The notes: a model not told the origin generated them from the sequence alone. A stretch of DNA of 64,000 nt from Sphaerisporangium rubeum (GCF_014207705.1 NZ_JACHIU010000001.1:7246501-7310500); one strand, 5' to 3'; counted from the first letter of the stretch, positions 32,915-42,503 are shown. Made by a program: numbers and translations.

Positions 32915-34002
32915 TACCGGTCCCGGTCGACGGCGAGGGTGGCGAGGCGGGCCAGCCGGGTGCGGCTCGGGCTCGGCGGCAGCACGGCGAGGTCGTCGTG
33001 GGCCGCCTCGGCGTTCCGCCAGGCCATCGCCCGGGACGCGGGAACCGCCTGAGTACGCTCGATGATCTCGCCCATCGTCGTGTAGGCGTCCTCGACGGCG
33101 ACCGCGCCGGCCATGATGTCCTCGATGCGGGCGCGGTCGGCGGCGTCCGCACTCTGGTAGGCGAGGATGACCGGAAGGGTCAGGCGGCGGTTGCGCACGT
33201 CGCTGGCCGCGGCCTTGCCGGTGGTCGCGGCGTCGCTGGTGTAGGCCAGCAGGTCGTCGTGGATCTGGAAGGCCGTGCCCAGGTGATCGCCGTACCGGGC
33301 GAGCGCGCCGATCCACTCCCTCGTGCCCTGCCCGAGGATCGCCCCGCTCTCGCAGGAGGCCCGGAACAGGGCGGCGGTCTTGAGCCGGATCATCGTCAGG
33401 TAGGTGTCCACGCTGCAGGAGACGTCGCCCCGCAGCTCCGACTCAAGGCTCTGCCCCCGGCACAGGTCGTACCCGGCCCGCGCGACCACGTCCAGCGCGG
33501 CGACGATGCGGTCCTCGGGGACGCCGGTGCGCCGGCAGTCGGCCAGGCACTGGAAGAGGAAGAAGATGAGCGCGTCGCCGGCCACGATCGCCTGGTCCAT
33601 GCCGTAGGCGCTGTGGACGGCGGGGCGGCCGCGGCGGGTCTCGTCCCCGTCGATGATGTCGTCGTGGACGAGACTGGCCACGTGGCCGCACTCGGTGCCG
33701 ACCGCGGCGGGCAGCACGCTGGCGACCCGTCCTCCGACGGCGACGGCGGAGTCCAGCAGCAGGACCGGGCGCATCAGCTTGCCGCCGGGTGCGAGCGCGT
33801 GGCGGCACACGGCGTCCAGGATCCGATCCCCGCTCAGCCAGCGCCGCTCGAACTCCTCGTTGAGGAGGGCGGCGTAGCCATCTGGCAAGGAACTGTCATT
33901 GACATCCCCGGTGGGATGGAGAACCGCTATTCCGGATGGCTGATCACTGTCATATGCGAAATGCGATTCAGCTGCTATTTCCGCGCCATGTAAGGCGTCC
34001 AT
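32914..34002 (-). CDS. Polyprenyl (probably geranylgeranyl) diphosphate synthase
   Basis: This 362-residue trans-isoprenyl diphosphate synthase has the first Asp-rich motif SLVHDDIIDGDETRRGRP and the second FQIHDDLLAYTSDAATTGK, in which the last Asp of DDxxD is Ala, as in actinomycete GGPP synthases with DDLLGxWGD. Small residues precede the first motif (ECGHVASLVHDD), allowing a chain of C20 or longer. It is the first gene of the minus-strand terpenoid operon, preceded by a promoter-like sequence. It supplies the chain to the UbiA domain and/or cyclase downstream. Confidence 0.9.
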   Translation of the reverse strand: MDALHGAEIAAESHFAYDSDQPSGIAVLHPTGDVNDSSLPDGYAALLNEEFERRWLSGDRILDAVCRHALAPGGKLMRPVLLLDSAVAVGGRVASVLPAAVGTECGHVASLVHDDIIDGDETRRGRPAVHSAYGMDQAIVAGDALIFFLFQCLADCRRTGVPEDRIVAALDVVARAGYDLCRGQSLESELRGDVSCSVDTYLTMIRLKTAALFRASCESGAILGQGTREWIGALARYGDHLGTAFQIHDDLLAYTSDAATTGKAAASDVRNRRLTLPVILAYQSADAADRARIEDIMAGAVAVEDAYTTMGEIIERTQAVPASRAMAWRNAEAAHDDLAVLPPSPSRTRLARLATLAVDRDR

Positions 34003-34033
34003 GACAGGCCTCCATTCGTGTGGATTCCGGGTC

Positions 34034-34064
34034 AAAATACCCTTCTTTTCACGAGCGCTGTCAA
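34034..34064 (-). promoter_or_regulatory. Probable promoter of the minus-strand terpenoid operon
   Basis: On the minus strand TTGACA (34059-34064) is followed 19 bp later by TATTTT (34034-34039), or 17-18 bp if GGTATT/GTATTT is taken as the -10. It lies 32 bp upstream of the polyprenyl synthase ATG in an AT-rich patch that stands out from the surrounding DNA. The divergent P450 gene starts at 34118. Confidence 0.55.
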
Positions 34065-34117
34065 GCGCTAAATTCCCGGAACACGGGGATATGCGAGGCA
34101 AAACGAAGGAGGACCCC

Positions 34118-35344
34118 ATGGCTGGTGAGACCTGCCCGTATCCTTTTCTGAAGGCCGACCCCATGGCGATGCCCGAGGAGTTCGCCTGGCTGCGCGACCA
34201 CGACCCGGTGTGCCCGGTGACGCTGCCCAGCGGCGACCGGGCCTGGCTGGTCACGCGCTACAGGGACGTCAAGGTCGTCCTGTCCGACACCCGGTTCAGC
34301 CGTGACCTCAACCGGCCGGACGCGGCCCGGATGAACACCGCGATCGGCTTCGGCAACTACGGCAACCCGTTCGCCGACCCGCCGGTCCACACCCGCTGGC
34401 GGGGTCTGGTGGCCAAGGCGTTCACCCCGCGCCAGGTGGAGCGGCTGCGTCCCCGCGTCCGTCAGATCGTGGAGGAGCTGGTGGACCGGCTCATCGCGAC
34501 CGGCCCGCCCGCGGACATCATGGAGGGCCTGGCCTTCCCGCTGCCGATCACGGTGCTCTGCGAGATGATCGGGGTGCCGGTGGAGGACCAGGCGCGCTTC
34601 CGCGACTGGGTGCACGACATGCTGTCCAGCGAACTCACCTCGGACGAACGCGCCCTGGCCGCGGTGACGCTGATCGAGTACTCCAAGGCGCTCACCGACA
34701 CCAGGCGCCGCGAGCCGGCCGACGACCTGCTGAGCCGGCTCATCCAGGTGCGGGACGAGGACGACGGCAGGCTCGACGACGACGAGCTGTTCATCACGAT
34801 GATGACGCTGCTGGTCGCGGGCTACAAGACGACCGCCGCACAGCTCGGCAAGGGCCTGCTCACGCTGTTCCGGTACCCCGACCAGCTCACCGCGCTGGTC
34901 GAAGACCCCTCGCTGATCGACTCGGCCGTCGAGGAGCTGCTGCGGTACTCCCCACCCGGCGCCGGGGTCGGCATCACCCGCTACGCCACCGAGGACCTCG
35001 ATGTCGGCGGCGTGGTGATCCCCAAGGGCTCGACCGTGATCGTGGCCCGGCACTCCGGCAACCGGGACGAGGAGCACTTCCCCGACGGGGAGACGTTCGA
35101 CGTGCGGCGGCCCACGTCCAACCAGCACCTGACCTTCGGCGCCGGCCCGGCCTTCTGCTTCGGCGCCCCCCTGGCCCGGATGGAGATGGCGATCGCCCTG
35201 GAGGTCCTGCTGCGCCGGGCGCCGCGGCTGCGCCTGGCCGTGCTTGAGGACGAGGTGCCGTGGACCAGCGACACCGCCGCGCAGGCCCCCGAGGCCGTCG
35301 TGGTCGCCTGGGAGCCGGAAATGGCAATCATCGGTCACGCCTGA
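34118..35344 (+). CDS. Cytochrome P450
   Basis: This 408-residue soluble bacterial P450 has the haem-binding loop TFGAGPAFCFGAPLARMEM with the Cys ligand, the I-helix LLVAGYKTTAAQLG (acidic residue replaced by Lys before the paired Thr), and the ExxR helix SAVEELLRYSPP. AAGGAGG lies 7 bp before the ATG. It heads the plus-strand operon continuing into ispH-dxs-ispG, so it is co-regulated with precursor supply. It most likely hydroxylates the cyclised terpenoid. The Lys in place of the usual Glu/Asp in the I-helix is unusual and may affect proton delivery. Confidence 0.93.
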   Translation: MAGETCPYPFLKADPMAMPEEFAWLRDHDPVCPVTLPSGDRAWLVTRYRDVKVVLSDTRFSRDLNRPDAARMNTAIGFGNYGNPFADPPVHTRWRGLVAKAFTPRQVERLRPRVRQIVEELVDRLIATGPPADIMEGLAFPLPITVLCEMIGVPVEDQARFRDWVHDMLSSELTSDERALAAVTLIEYSKALTDTRRREPADDLLSRLIQVRDEDDGRLDDDELFITMMTLLVAGYKTTAAQLGKGLLTLFRYPDQLTALVEDPSLIDSAVEELLRYSPPGAGVGITRYATEDLDVGGVVIPKGSTVIVARHSGNRDEEHFPDGETFDVRRPTSNQHLTFGAGPAFCFGAPLARMEMAIALEVLLRRAPRLRLAVLEDEVPWTSDTAAQAPEAVVVAWEPEMAIIGHA

Positions 35345-35395
35345 TCCTCCCGGCCTGCCGACAGAAAAGAACGACCACCGAGTGGCTGGAGAGCC

Positions 35396-36361
35396 ATGGC
35401 CGAAAAGAAGGTGATCCTCGCCGAGCCGCGCGGTTTCTGCGCCGGAGTGCGGCGGGCGATCTCGATGGTTGAACAAGCGCTGGACCACTACGGGCCGCCT
35501 GTCTACGTGCGCAAGGAAATCGTCCACAACCACCACGTCATCCGCGCGCTGGAAAAGCGGGGCGCGGTGTTCACCTCAACGGAGGAGGAGGTTCCCGAGG
35601 GGGCTGTGTGCGTTTTCTCCGCGCACGGCGTCTCACCCGCCGTGCGCGGCAACGCGGCCGCGCGGGAACTGCAAGTGCTGGACGCCACCTGTCCGCTGGT
35701 GTCCAAGGTCCACCAGGAGGCCCGGCGCTTCGCCCGGGACGGCCGGACGATCCTGCTGATCGGGCACTCCGACCACGAGGAGGTGGAAGGCACCTACGGC
35801 GAGGCGCCGGCCAGCACGATCGTCGTGGAGTCGGTCCAGGACGCCGAGGAACTGGAACTTCCGCCGGACGCCTCCCCCGTCTACCTCACGCAGACCACGC
35901 TGTCCCTGGACGAGACCGCCGACATCGTCGGCACGCTCCGCGACCGCTTCCCCGCGCTGGCCGGGCCGGCGAGCGAGGACATCTGCTACGCCAGCCAGAA
36001 CAGGCAGAACGCGGTCAAGAAGATCGCGGCCCACGCCGAGCTGGTGCTGGTCCTCGGCTCGGCCAACTCCAGCAACTCCGTCCGCATGGTCGAGGTCGCG
36101 CGCGGCGCGGGGGCCGACGCGCACCTCCTTCCGAACGTCGAGGACCTCGACCCGGCGTGGCTCACCGGCGTCACCTCGGTCGGCGTCAGCGCCGGCGCGA
36201 GCACCCCCGAGTTCCTCGTCGACCGTCTGGTCGACCGGCTCGTCGAGCACGGCTACGACGGGCTGGAGATCGAACACGCCGCCACGGAGAACATCACCTT
36301 CACGTTCCGTCCCGCCTGGCACACCGAGGAAGCGAACATCGAGGAAGGCGCACACGCATGA
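35396..36361 (+). CDS. ispH: 4-hydroxy-3-methylbut-2-enyl diphosphate reductase
   Basis: The 321-residue enzyme performs the last MEP-pathway step, reducing HMBPP to IPP and DMAPP with a [4Fe-4S] cluster. The three cluster cysteines are in [25 protein letters not shown] and [12 protein letters not shown]; substrate-binding [21 protein letters not shown] and [11 protein letters not shown] are all present. It is complete and of normal length. Downstream dxs overlaps its stop (ATGA). As part of a terpenoid cluster this is probably an additional copy that increases precursor flux, but other copies are outside the window. Confidence 0.96.
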   Translation: MAEKKVILAEPRGFCAGVRRAISMVEQALDHYGPPVYVRKEIVHNHHVIRALEKRGAVFTSTEEEVPEGAVCVFSAHGVSPAVRGNAAARELQVLDATCPLVSKVHQEARRFARDGRTILLIGHSDHEEVEGTYGEAPASTIVVESVQDAEELELPPDASPVYLTQTTLSLDETADIVGTLRDRFPALAGPASEDICYASQNRQNAVKKIAAHAELVLVLGSANSSNSVRMVEVARGAGADAHLLPNVEDLDPAWLTGVTSVGVSAGASTPEFLVDRLVDRLVEHGYDGLEIEHAATENITFTFRPAWHTEEANIEEGAHA

Positions 36362-38178
36362 TCGAACGCATCCGCAGCCCGCTCGACGTGCGGGCCATGC
36401 CGCCCGAGGACCTGCCCACCCTCGCCGGCGAGATCCGCGACTTCCTGGTGGACCGGGTGTGCCGCAGCGGCGGCCACCTGGGGCCGAACCTGGGCGTGGT
36501 CGAGCTGTCGATCGCGCTCCACCGGGTGTTCGACTCGCCCGCGGAGCCGATCATGTGGGACACCGGCCACCAGGCGTACGTGCACAAGCTGCTCACCGGC
36601 CGTGCCGCGGGCTTCGACCGGCTGCGCCGGCGCGGCGGCCTGTCCGGGTACCCGTCCCAGGCGGAGTCCGAGCACGACGTGATCGAGAACTCACACGCCT
36701 CGACCGCGCTCTCCTACGCCGACGGGATCGCCAAGGCCGCCCGCGTGTCCGGCAGACAGCCTCGGCCGGTGGTGGCCGTGGTCGGCGACGGGGCGCTGAC
36801 CGGCGGCATGGCCTGGGAGGCGCTGAACAACATCGCCGCGTCCCGGCTGCCGGTGGTCGTCGTGCTCAACGACAACGGGCGGTCGTACGCGCTCACGATC
36901 GGCGGGCTGGCCGACCACCTGTCCGCCTTGCGCGGCGGTCGGGCTCATCGCAGCCTCTTCGAGGAGCTCGGCATCCGCTATCTCGGCCCGGTCGACGGGC
37001 ACGACATCGCGGCGGTGGAGTCGGCGCTGCGCACGGCCCGGGAGAGCGGCGGGCCGGTCGTGGTGCACTGCCTCACCACCAAGGGCCGCGGCTACGGCCA
37101 CGCCGAACGCCACGAGCTGGACCGGCACCACGCGGTCCCGGTCACCGATCCCGCCACCGGCCGGCAGGCCGCACAGCGCCGCAGGTCGTGGACGGACGTG
37201 TTCGCCGACGAGATCGTGCGCATCGGGGCCGAGCGGCCGGACGTGGTGGCCGTCTCCGCCGCGATGGTGGAGCCCGCCGGGCTCCACCCGTTCCAGCAAC
37301 GCTTCCCCGAGCGGCTGTTCGACGTCGGGATCGCCGAGCAGCACGCGGTGACCTCGGCCGCCGGTCTGGCCCTCGGCGGTCTGCACCCGGTGGTCTGCGT
37401 CTACTCCACCTTCCTCACCCGGGCCCTGGACCAGGTGCTCATGGACGTCGCGCTGCACCGCTGCCCGGTCACGTTCGTCCTCGACCGGGCCGGGGTCACC
37501 GGCGACGACGGGCCCTCGCACAACGGCATGTGGGATCTGTCGATCCTGAACGTCGTGCCTGGCCTGGCGATGGCCGCGCCGCGCGACGGCCGGACGCTGC
37601 GGGCGGCGCTCCGTGAGGCGGTCGCGATCGACGACGGCCCGACCGCGATCCGCTACCCCAAGGGCGCGGTGGGACCCGACCTGCCGGCCGTCGACACGGT
37701 CAACGGCGTGGACATCCTGCACCGCGACACCGACCCGGACGTGCTGCTCGTCTCGGTCGGCGCGATGGCGGACACCTGCGTACGCGCGGCCCGGCTGCTC
37801 TCCGAGCACGGGATCGCGACGACGGTGGCCGACCCCCGCTGGATCAAGCCGGTCAACCCCGCGCTCACCGGGCTCGCCGCCGGCCACACCCTCGTGGTCA
37901 CGGTCGAGGACTGCGGCCGGTCCGGCGGCTTCGGCAGCGCGCTCACGCTGGCCCTGCGCGACGCCGGCGTCACCGTCCCGATCCACTGCATCGGCCTGCC
38001 GCAGCGCTTCCTCGACCAGGGCCTGCGAGCGGAGGTCCTGGAGGAGTGCGGCCTGACCCCGCAGCAAATCGTACGGAACGTGGCCGGGACCATGACCCGT
38101 CTCGGCACCCGGAACCATCCCGAGCTGGAGCCGATAGGGGTCCTGGCGGCCGCGACGATGAGGGAGACACTTTCGTGA
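36358..38178 (+). CDS. dxs: 1-deoxy-D-xylulose-5-phosphate synthase
   Basis: The 606-residue thiamine-diphosphate enzyme condenses pyruvate and glyceraldehyde 3-phosphate, the entry step of the MEP pathway. It has the N-terminal [20 protein letters not shown], the ThDP motif [19 protein letters not shown] with LNDNG, and the transketolase-like C-terminal part with [20 protein letters not shown] and [20 protein letters not shown]. It is slightly shorter than typical Dxs (620-640). Both ends overlap the adjacent genes (ATGA, GTGA), so ispH-dxs-ispG is one translationally coupled unit. Confidence 0.96.
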   Translation: MIERIRSPLDVRAMPPEDLPTLAGEIRDFLVDRVCRSGGHLGPNLGVVELSIALHRVFDSPAEPIMWDTGHQAYVHKLLTGRAAGFDRLRRRGGLSGYPSQAESEHDVIENSHASTALSYADGIAKAARVSGRQPRPVVAVVGDGALTGGMAWEALNNIAASRLPVVVVLNDNGRSYALTIGGLADHLSALRGGRAHRSLFEELGIRYLGPVDGHDIAAVESALRTARESGGPVVVHCLTTKGRGYGHAERHELDRHHAVPVTDPATGRQAAQRRRSWTDVFADEIVRIGAERPDVVAVSAAMVEPAGLHPFQQRFPERLFDVGIAEQHAVTSAAGLALGGLHPVVCVYSTFLTRALDQVLMDVALHRCPVTFVLDRAGVTGDDGPSHNGMWDLSILNVVPGLAMAAPRDGRTLRAALREAVAIDDGPTAIRYPKGAVGPDLPAVDTVNGVDILHRDTDPDVLLVSVGAMADTCVRAARLLSEHGIATTVADPRWIKPVNPALTGLAAGHTLVVTVEDCGRSGGFGSALTLALRDAGVTVPIHCIGLPQRFLDQGLRAEVLEECGLTPQQIVRNVAGTMTRLGTRNHPELEPIGVLAAATMRETLS

Positions 38179-39344
38179 GTGCGACGATGCTGGGCATGCC
38201 GGCCGTCCGGACGACTCCGATCGCGCCGCGGCGACGCTCGCGTCAGATCATGGTGGGGACGGTGCCGGTGGGAGGCGAGGCCGCGGTCTCGGTGCAGTCG
38301 ATGACCACGACGCTCACCGCCGACGTCAACGCCACGTTGCAGCAGATCGCGCAGCTCACCGCGTCCGGGTGCCAGATCGTGCGGGTGGCGGTGCCCTCGC
38401 AGGACGACGCGGACGCGCTGCCGGTCATCGCCCGCAAGTCCCGCATCCCGGTGATCGCCGACATCCACTTCCAGCCGAAGTACGTGTTCGCGGCGATCGA
38501 GGCGGGGTGCGCGGCCGTCCGGGTGAACCCCGGAAACATCAAGAAGTTCGACGACAAGGTGGGCGAGATCGCGCGTGCGGCCTCCGACCACGGGGTGCCC
38601 ATCCGCATCGGCGTCAACGCCGGCTCGCTGGACCCGCGGCTGCTCGCCAAGTACGGCAAGGCCACCCCCGAGGCGCTGGTGGAGTCGGCGCTGTGGGAGT
38701 GCTCGCTGTTCGAGGAGCACGGCTTCCGCGATATCAAGATCTCGGTCAAGCACCACGACCCCGTGGTCATGGTGCAGGCCTACCGGTTGCTGGCGAAGCG
38801 GTGCGACTATCCGCTGCACCTTGGCGTCACCGAGGCCGGACCGGCGTTCCAGGGCACGGTCAAGTCGGCGGTGGCCTTCGGCGCGCTGCTGGCCGAGGGC
38901 ATCGGGGACACCATCCGGGTGTCGCTGTCGGCGCCGCCCGTGGAGGAGGTCAAGGTCGGCGTCGCCGTCCTGGAGTCGCTCGGCCTGCGGGAGCGCGGCC
39001 TGGAGATCGTGTCCTGCCCGTCCTGCGGGCGGGCCCAGGTGGACGTGTACACGCTCGCCGAGCAGGTGCAGGCCGGGCTGGACGGGCTGAAGGTGCCGCT
39101 CCGGGTCGCGGTGATGGGGTGCGTGGTCAACGGCCCCGGCGAGGCGCGCGAGGCGGACCTCGGCGTCGCGTCCGGCAACGGCAAGGGGCAGATCTTCGTC
39201 AAGGGCGAGGTCGTCAAGACCGTCCCCGAATCGCGGATCGTCGAGACGCTGATCGAGGAGGCCCTGCGCCTGGCCGAGGAGATGGGCGTCGAGGTGGATC
39301 TCGACGACGACGATGCTCCGAGGCCTGCCGTCACCGTCCACTGA
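38175..39344 (+). CDS. ispG: 4-hydroxy-3-methylbut-2-en-1-yl diphosphate synthase
   Basis: The 389-residue iron-sulfur enzyme converts MEcPP to HMBPP. The barrel part has [34 protein letters not shown] and [14 protein letters not shown]; cluster cysteines lie in [14 protein letters not shown] and [17 protein letters not shown]. It starts with GTG overlapping the dxs stop. It is the last gene of the P450-MEP operon. The cassette lacks dxr, ispD, ispE and ispF in view, so it boosts the two iron-sulfur steps and the entry step rather than supplying a full pathway. Confidence 0.96.
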   Translation: MSATMLGMPAVRTTPIAPRRRSRQIMVGTVPVGGEAAVSVQSMTTTLTADVNATLQQIAQLTASGCQIVRVAVPSQDDADALPVIARKSRIPVIADIHFQPKYVFAAIEAGCAAVRVNPGNIKKFDDKVGEIARAASDHGVPIRIGVNAGSLDPRLLAKYGKATPEALVESALWECSLFEEHGFRDIKISVKHHDPVVMVQAYRLLAKRCDYPLHLGVTEAGPAFQGTVKSAVAFGALLAEGIGDTIRVSLSAPPVEEVKVGVAVLESLGLRERGLEIVSCPSCGRAQVDVYTLAEQVQAGLDGLKVPLRVAVMGCVVNGPGEAREADLGVASGNGKGQIFVKGEVVKTVPESRIVETLIEEALRLAEEMGVEVDLDDDDAPRPAVTVH

Positions 39345-39405
39345 ACCTTTTCAACCGGTCCTCGTAGGCTCCGGCGCACACAGGACGAAGATCACTGCTC
39401 GGGTG

Positions 39406-40815
39406 TCACCCTCGACTGACCTCCCGCATCTCCCGTACGCCGCCTTGGGTGATCATGCTCGCCACGTGTACGCGGGACGAGCACCGCATCTTGCGCATCA
39501 CATTGCGGACATGGTTCACGGCGGTCCACTCGGCGATCCCCAGCCGCCGGGCGATCTGACGGTTGGTGAGCCCCTGGGCGACCAGCACGGCCACCTGGTG
39601 TTCCCGGCGGGTCAGCCCCGACTCCGGCTCACCTGGACTTCCGGCGACCGGGACCGGGACGGGTACGGGGCCGGGCGGGGCGGCCGCCTCCGGCTCGCCC
39701 GTCCCGGCCGGTTCCTGAAGGACGTACAGCCTGATGGTGTTGAGCAGCGAGAAGCAGGGCTCGTCGTCCGGCCCGCCGGCCACGGTGATCAGGTTCCGCT
39801 CGGCGAGCCTCTGCAACGCGTCGTGCAGGGCGCCGCCGTCGAGGTCGCTCACGGCTTCGGCGGCGGCCATGTCGAATCCGGCGGTCAGGACCGCCAGCCG
39901 GCGCAGGAGGTCACGCTCGTGCTCGGTGAGACGTCCATGGCTCCACGCGATGGCCGCCTTCATGCTGCGGTGGTGCGACAGCGTGTGCGGCGCGCCGCCG
40001 TACAGGATGTCCAGGCCGGTTCGCAGCCGGTTCCGCAGCGCCCGCAGCTGGAAGAGCCGCAGGCGCGCGGCGGCGAACTCTATGGCGAGTGGCAGCCCGT
40101 CGAGGCCGTTGGAGAGCTCGGTGATGACCTCGCGGTTGTCGCCGGTGAGCACGACGTCCGGCCTGGTGGCCGTGACGCGTTCCAGGAGCAGCCGCACCGA
40201 GGCGATCCGCCCGAGCTCCGCCAGTTCGGCCGGGGGCCGGGAACCGGGCACCGCAAGTGGCTGCACAGGGAACAGGCGCTCCCCGTACACACGCAACGGC
40301 TCACGACAGGCGAGCACCACCCGAAGGTCCGGATGCGCGGCCAGCGACTTCGTGACGACCCGCGCGATCTCCTCCAGCACGGGCTCGGCATGGTCGATGA
40401 GCACCAGTGGACCTTTTTCGACCGGTCGCTCCCGCTCCTGGCCGCACATCGGCTCGCCGCCGGATGGAAACAGGTTCAGTGTCGCGTGGTCGCGCTCCGC
40501 CGGTCGTGACTCGGTCAGCCCGCCCACGCACAAGGAGGCGGAATCGGCGGTTAATTGGACGCCATGTCCGATGCGTGCGGCGAAATCGAGGAAACGTACG
40601 CCTTCCCCGAACTCGGCGACCAGTTCGGGGTAGAGCGCGGTCAGGAGGCGGCTCTTACCGACTCCGGGCGGTCCGGTTATCGTCAGCAGCCGTAGGGCGG
40701 GGTTTCGCAAGGCCCCGCGGAGCGCGTCGAGCTCGATGTCACGACCGATGACGGTCCCCAGAGCGGGATTCACCACTGAGTCTTCTTCGGGTTTTAGGGC
40801 TTCGGGACTACGCAT
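39406..40815 (-). CDS. LuxR-family regulator with N-terminal NB-ARC/STAND ATPase
   Basis: The protein (about 469 residues) starts with an NTPase of the STAND class (IGRDIELDALRGALRNP, Walker A TITGPPGVGKSRLLTAL, PLVLIDHAEPV, SNGLDGLPLAIEFAAARLRL). It ends with a LuxR-type helix-turn-helix (LTRREHQVAVLVAQGLTNRQ, RLGIAEWTAVNHVRNVMRKM) after a Pro-rich linker. It lacks the long TPR region of LAL proteins. It is the last gene of an operon that starts with a secreted WG peptide, and it faces the terpenoid/MEP operon tail to tail, so it is a strong candidate regulator of that cluster. I take the ATG at 40815 with GGGGGA upstream; a TTG at 40833 is also possible. Confidence 0.87.
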   Translation of the reverse strand: MRSPEALKPEEDSVVNPALGTVIGRDIELDALRGALRNPALRLLTITGPPGVGKSRLLTALYPELVAEFGEGVRFLDFAARIGHGVQLTADSASLCVGGLTESRPAERDHATLNLFPSGGEPMCGQERERPVEKGPLVLIDHAEPVLEEIARVVTKSLAAHPDLRVVLACREPLRVYGERLFPVQPLAVPGSRPPAELAELGRIASVRLLLERVTATRPDVVLTGDNREVITELSNGLDGLPLAIEFAAARLRLFQLRALRNRLRTGLDILYGGAPHTLSHHRSMKAAIAWSHGRLTEHERDLLRRLAVLTAGFDMAAAEAVSDLDGGALHDALQRLAERNLITVAGGPDDEPCFSLLNTIRLYVLQEPAGTGEPEAAAPPGPVPVPVPVAGSPGEPESGLTRREHQVAVLVAQGLTNRQIARRLGIAEWTAVNHVRNVMRKMRCSSRVHVASMITQGGVREMREVSRG

Positions 40816-40846
40816 TGCATCCCCCAGGGTCAATCATGAGCCTTAC

Positions 40847-41137
40847 TCAAATCTGCACCCCCTGGTAAGGCGCCCCGGCGAGCCAGCCCCGAAGCGCGGG
40901 AACGAGCCGGACGACCCGCCCGCAGATACGCCAGGCCATTTCTTCGACGGACTCGTCCTGTGGGGCGCAGATGAAAAGCACGATGTCGATCCGGTCGGGG
41001 GCCGTTCGCACCCTGAGGTGCTCCAGCCCCTCGTCCTGCCTGGTGTGGGCCCAGACGAGATCGGTGAACGCGGCGGACGACAGGGACCAGCGTTCACTGA
41101 CCTCGCCTCTACACAGGTCCATTCTTATGACCTGCAC
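40847..41137 (-). CDS. Small hypothetical protein between WG peptide and NB-ARC/LuxR regulator
   Basis: The 96-residue product has no signal peptide or membrane segment. It looks like a small mixed alpha/beta domain: a strand pair around LRVRTAPDRIDIVLFICAP, then an amphipathic helix EEMAWRICGRVVRLVPALRG. I do not recognise a family. It starts at a GTG 5 bp after the WG peptide's stop (ATG at 41122 is the alternative) and ends about 30 bp before the regulator. The parallel with the transthyretin-like gene beside the other NB-ARC regulator suggests an accessory factor of the same kind of circuit, though the sequences are not alike. Confidence 0.7.
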   Translation of the reverse strand: MQVIRMDLCRGEVSERWSLSSAAFTDLVWAHTRQDEGLEHLRVRTAPDRIDIVLFICAPQDESVEEMAWRICGRVVRLVPALRGWLAGAPYQGVQI

Positions 41138-41142
41138 GAACG

Positions 41143-41286
41143 TCAGCCCCAGGAGAATCCCTGATTGACGTTGGTGCTGCCGGCGGAGGGCACGGCGGCC
41201 GAGGCGCCGGCGGCGCCGGCGACGAGTGCGTGGGCGGCGAACAGGACGACGAGGATCGAAGCGGACGCGGCGAGTTTCGCGAACAT
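41143..41286 (-). CDS. Short secreted peptide ending in Trp-Gly
   Basis: This 47-residue product has a lone Lys near the start (MFAKLAAS), a hydrophobic core ILVVLFAAHALVAGAAG and a likely signal-peptidase site after Ala-Ser-Ala. The mature tail is only about 17 residues and ends NVNQGFSWG. GGAAAGGGG lies 8 bp before the ATG. It is the first gene of an operon with a 96-residue unknown protein and the NB-ARC/LuxR regulator. Like the peptide at 13494 it is secreted, cysteine-free, ends in Trp-Gly, and neighbours an NB-ARC regulator at a cluster border. A signalling role is inferred; no known family is recognised. Confidence 0.72.
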   Translation of the reverse strand: MFAKLAASASILVVLFAAHALVAGAAGASAAVPSAGSTNVNQGFSWG

Positions 41287-41525
41287 TCAGTGGCCCCTTT
41301 CCTTTTCTGTAACACTTGTTTTACCGCGCGGAATGTGTTTCTGTTTCTGATTCGCCAGCCTCGCCCACCGAGTCGGCCGTGTCACTACGGGCCGGGAGGC
41401 CACCTCTGCACGTGGCATGAAGGTGCCAAGGTGGTCGATATTTCCGGTTATGTCTTGAAACGACCCTGACCGCCAGCCGTAAAATCGGTGCAACAGGTGA
41501 AGCCAGGGGGCGTGGGGGACAAGGG

Positions 41526-42503
41526 ATGCTCGATCCACGTGCGCTGGATCCCTCTACCGCAGATGTCTACCGGGCACTGCTCCAGCATCCCGAATGGGGC
41601 ATAGGGGACATCGCTCGGCATCTCTCAGTGCCGGAGGAGCGAGTACGGGAAGCATTCGACCTGCTGGCCGACATGGCCCTGCTCCGCCCCTCCCGAAATC
41701 ACCCGACATTGTTCCGGCCGGTGAGGCCGGAGGTCGGCCTGGCGTCCCTACTGGCGCAGACCGAGGCGGAACTGCAGCGCAGGCAGCAGCAGATCGTCGA
41801 CACCCGGGCGGCCATCGCGGCCATCGCCATGGAGTACGACGCGATCCACGACCGCGAGCGCGGGTCGTTCGAGCGCCTGGAAGGGCTGGAGCAGGTCCGC
41901 TCCCGGCTGGAGGAACTCGCCTACGCGGCCCAGGACGAGTGCATGTCCTTCATGCCCGGCGGGGCTCAGACGCAGGAGGCGATGGAGGCCAGCGAGCCGC
42001 TCGACCGGCAGGCGCTCGAACGCGGGGTGCGCATCCGCACCATCTACCAGGACAGCTTCCGCAACGACGCCGACACCCTCCGGTACGCCCAGTGGCTGGC
42101 CGGACTCGGCGGCCAGACCCGCTCCAGCCCGACGTTGCCGATGTCGCTGCTCATTGTCGACCGCTCCGTGGCCATGGTCCCGCTGAACCCGCGCGATCCC
42201 CGTCTTGGCGCGATGGAAGTCAGCGCCGACGGGATCGTCACGGCGCTGTGCGCGCTGTTCGAGCAGGTCTGGGCGGTCGCCGTGCCTTTCGGGGAGGCTC
42301 GGGTCGACGAGCACGGCCTGTCGCCGTTCGAGCACGAACTGCTGCTCATGCTCCTGGACGGGCAGACCGACGAGGGCGCGGCGCGCCGGCTCGGGGTGTC
42401 GCTGCGTACGGTGCGGCGCACGATGTCCACACTCATGGCCCGCCTCGACGCACGCAGCCGCTTCCAGGCCGGCGCCCGCGCCGTCCAACGCGGCTGGATC
42501 TGA
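41526..42503 (+). CDS. TrmB/LuxR-like transcriptional regulator
   Basis: The 325-residue protein has an N-terminal winged helix of TrmB type (YRALLQHPEWGIGDIARHLS, VREAFDLLADMALLRPS), a coiled-coil-like helix (LLAQTEAELQRRQQQIVDTR), a middle PLD-like/TrmB sensory region (GVRIRTIYQDSFRNDADTLR) and a C-terminal LuxR-like helix-turn-helix (EHELLLMLLDGQTDEGAARR, LGVSLRTVRRTMSTLMARLD). Such double-HTH regulators are common in actinomycetes at biosynthetic loci. It is divergent from the WG-peptide operon across 240 bp. Ligand and targets are unknown. Confidence 0.82.
   Translation: MLDPRALDPSTADVYRALLQHPEWGIGDIARHLSVPEERVREAFDLLADMALLRPSRNHPTLFRPVRPEVGLASLLAQTEAELQRRQQQIVDTRAAIAAIAMEYDAIHDRERGSFERLEGLEQVRSRLEELAYAAQDECMSFMPGGAQTQEAMEASEPLDRQALERGVRIRTIYQDSFRNDADTLRYAQWLAGLGGQTRSSPTLPMSLLIVDRSVAMVPLNPRDPRLGAMEVSADGIVTALCALFEQVWAVAVPFGEARVDEHGLSPFEHELLLMLLDGQTDEGAARRLGVSLRTVRRTMSTLMARLDARSRFQAGARAVQRGWI

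Noticed and set aside
30365-33052. 895-codon plus-strand frame opposite the UbiA fusion
   Set aside because: Composition is low-complexity Gly/Arg/His/Gln and no domain is recognisable; the opposite strand encodes conserved motifs.
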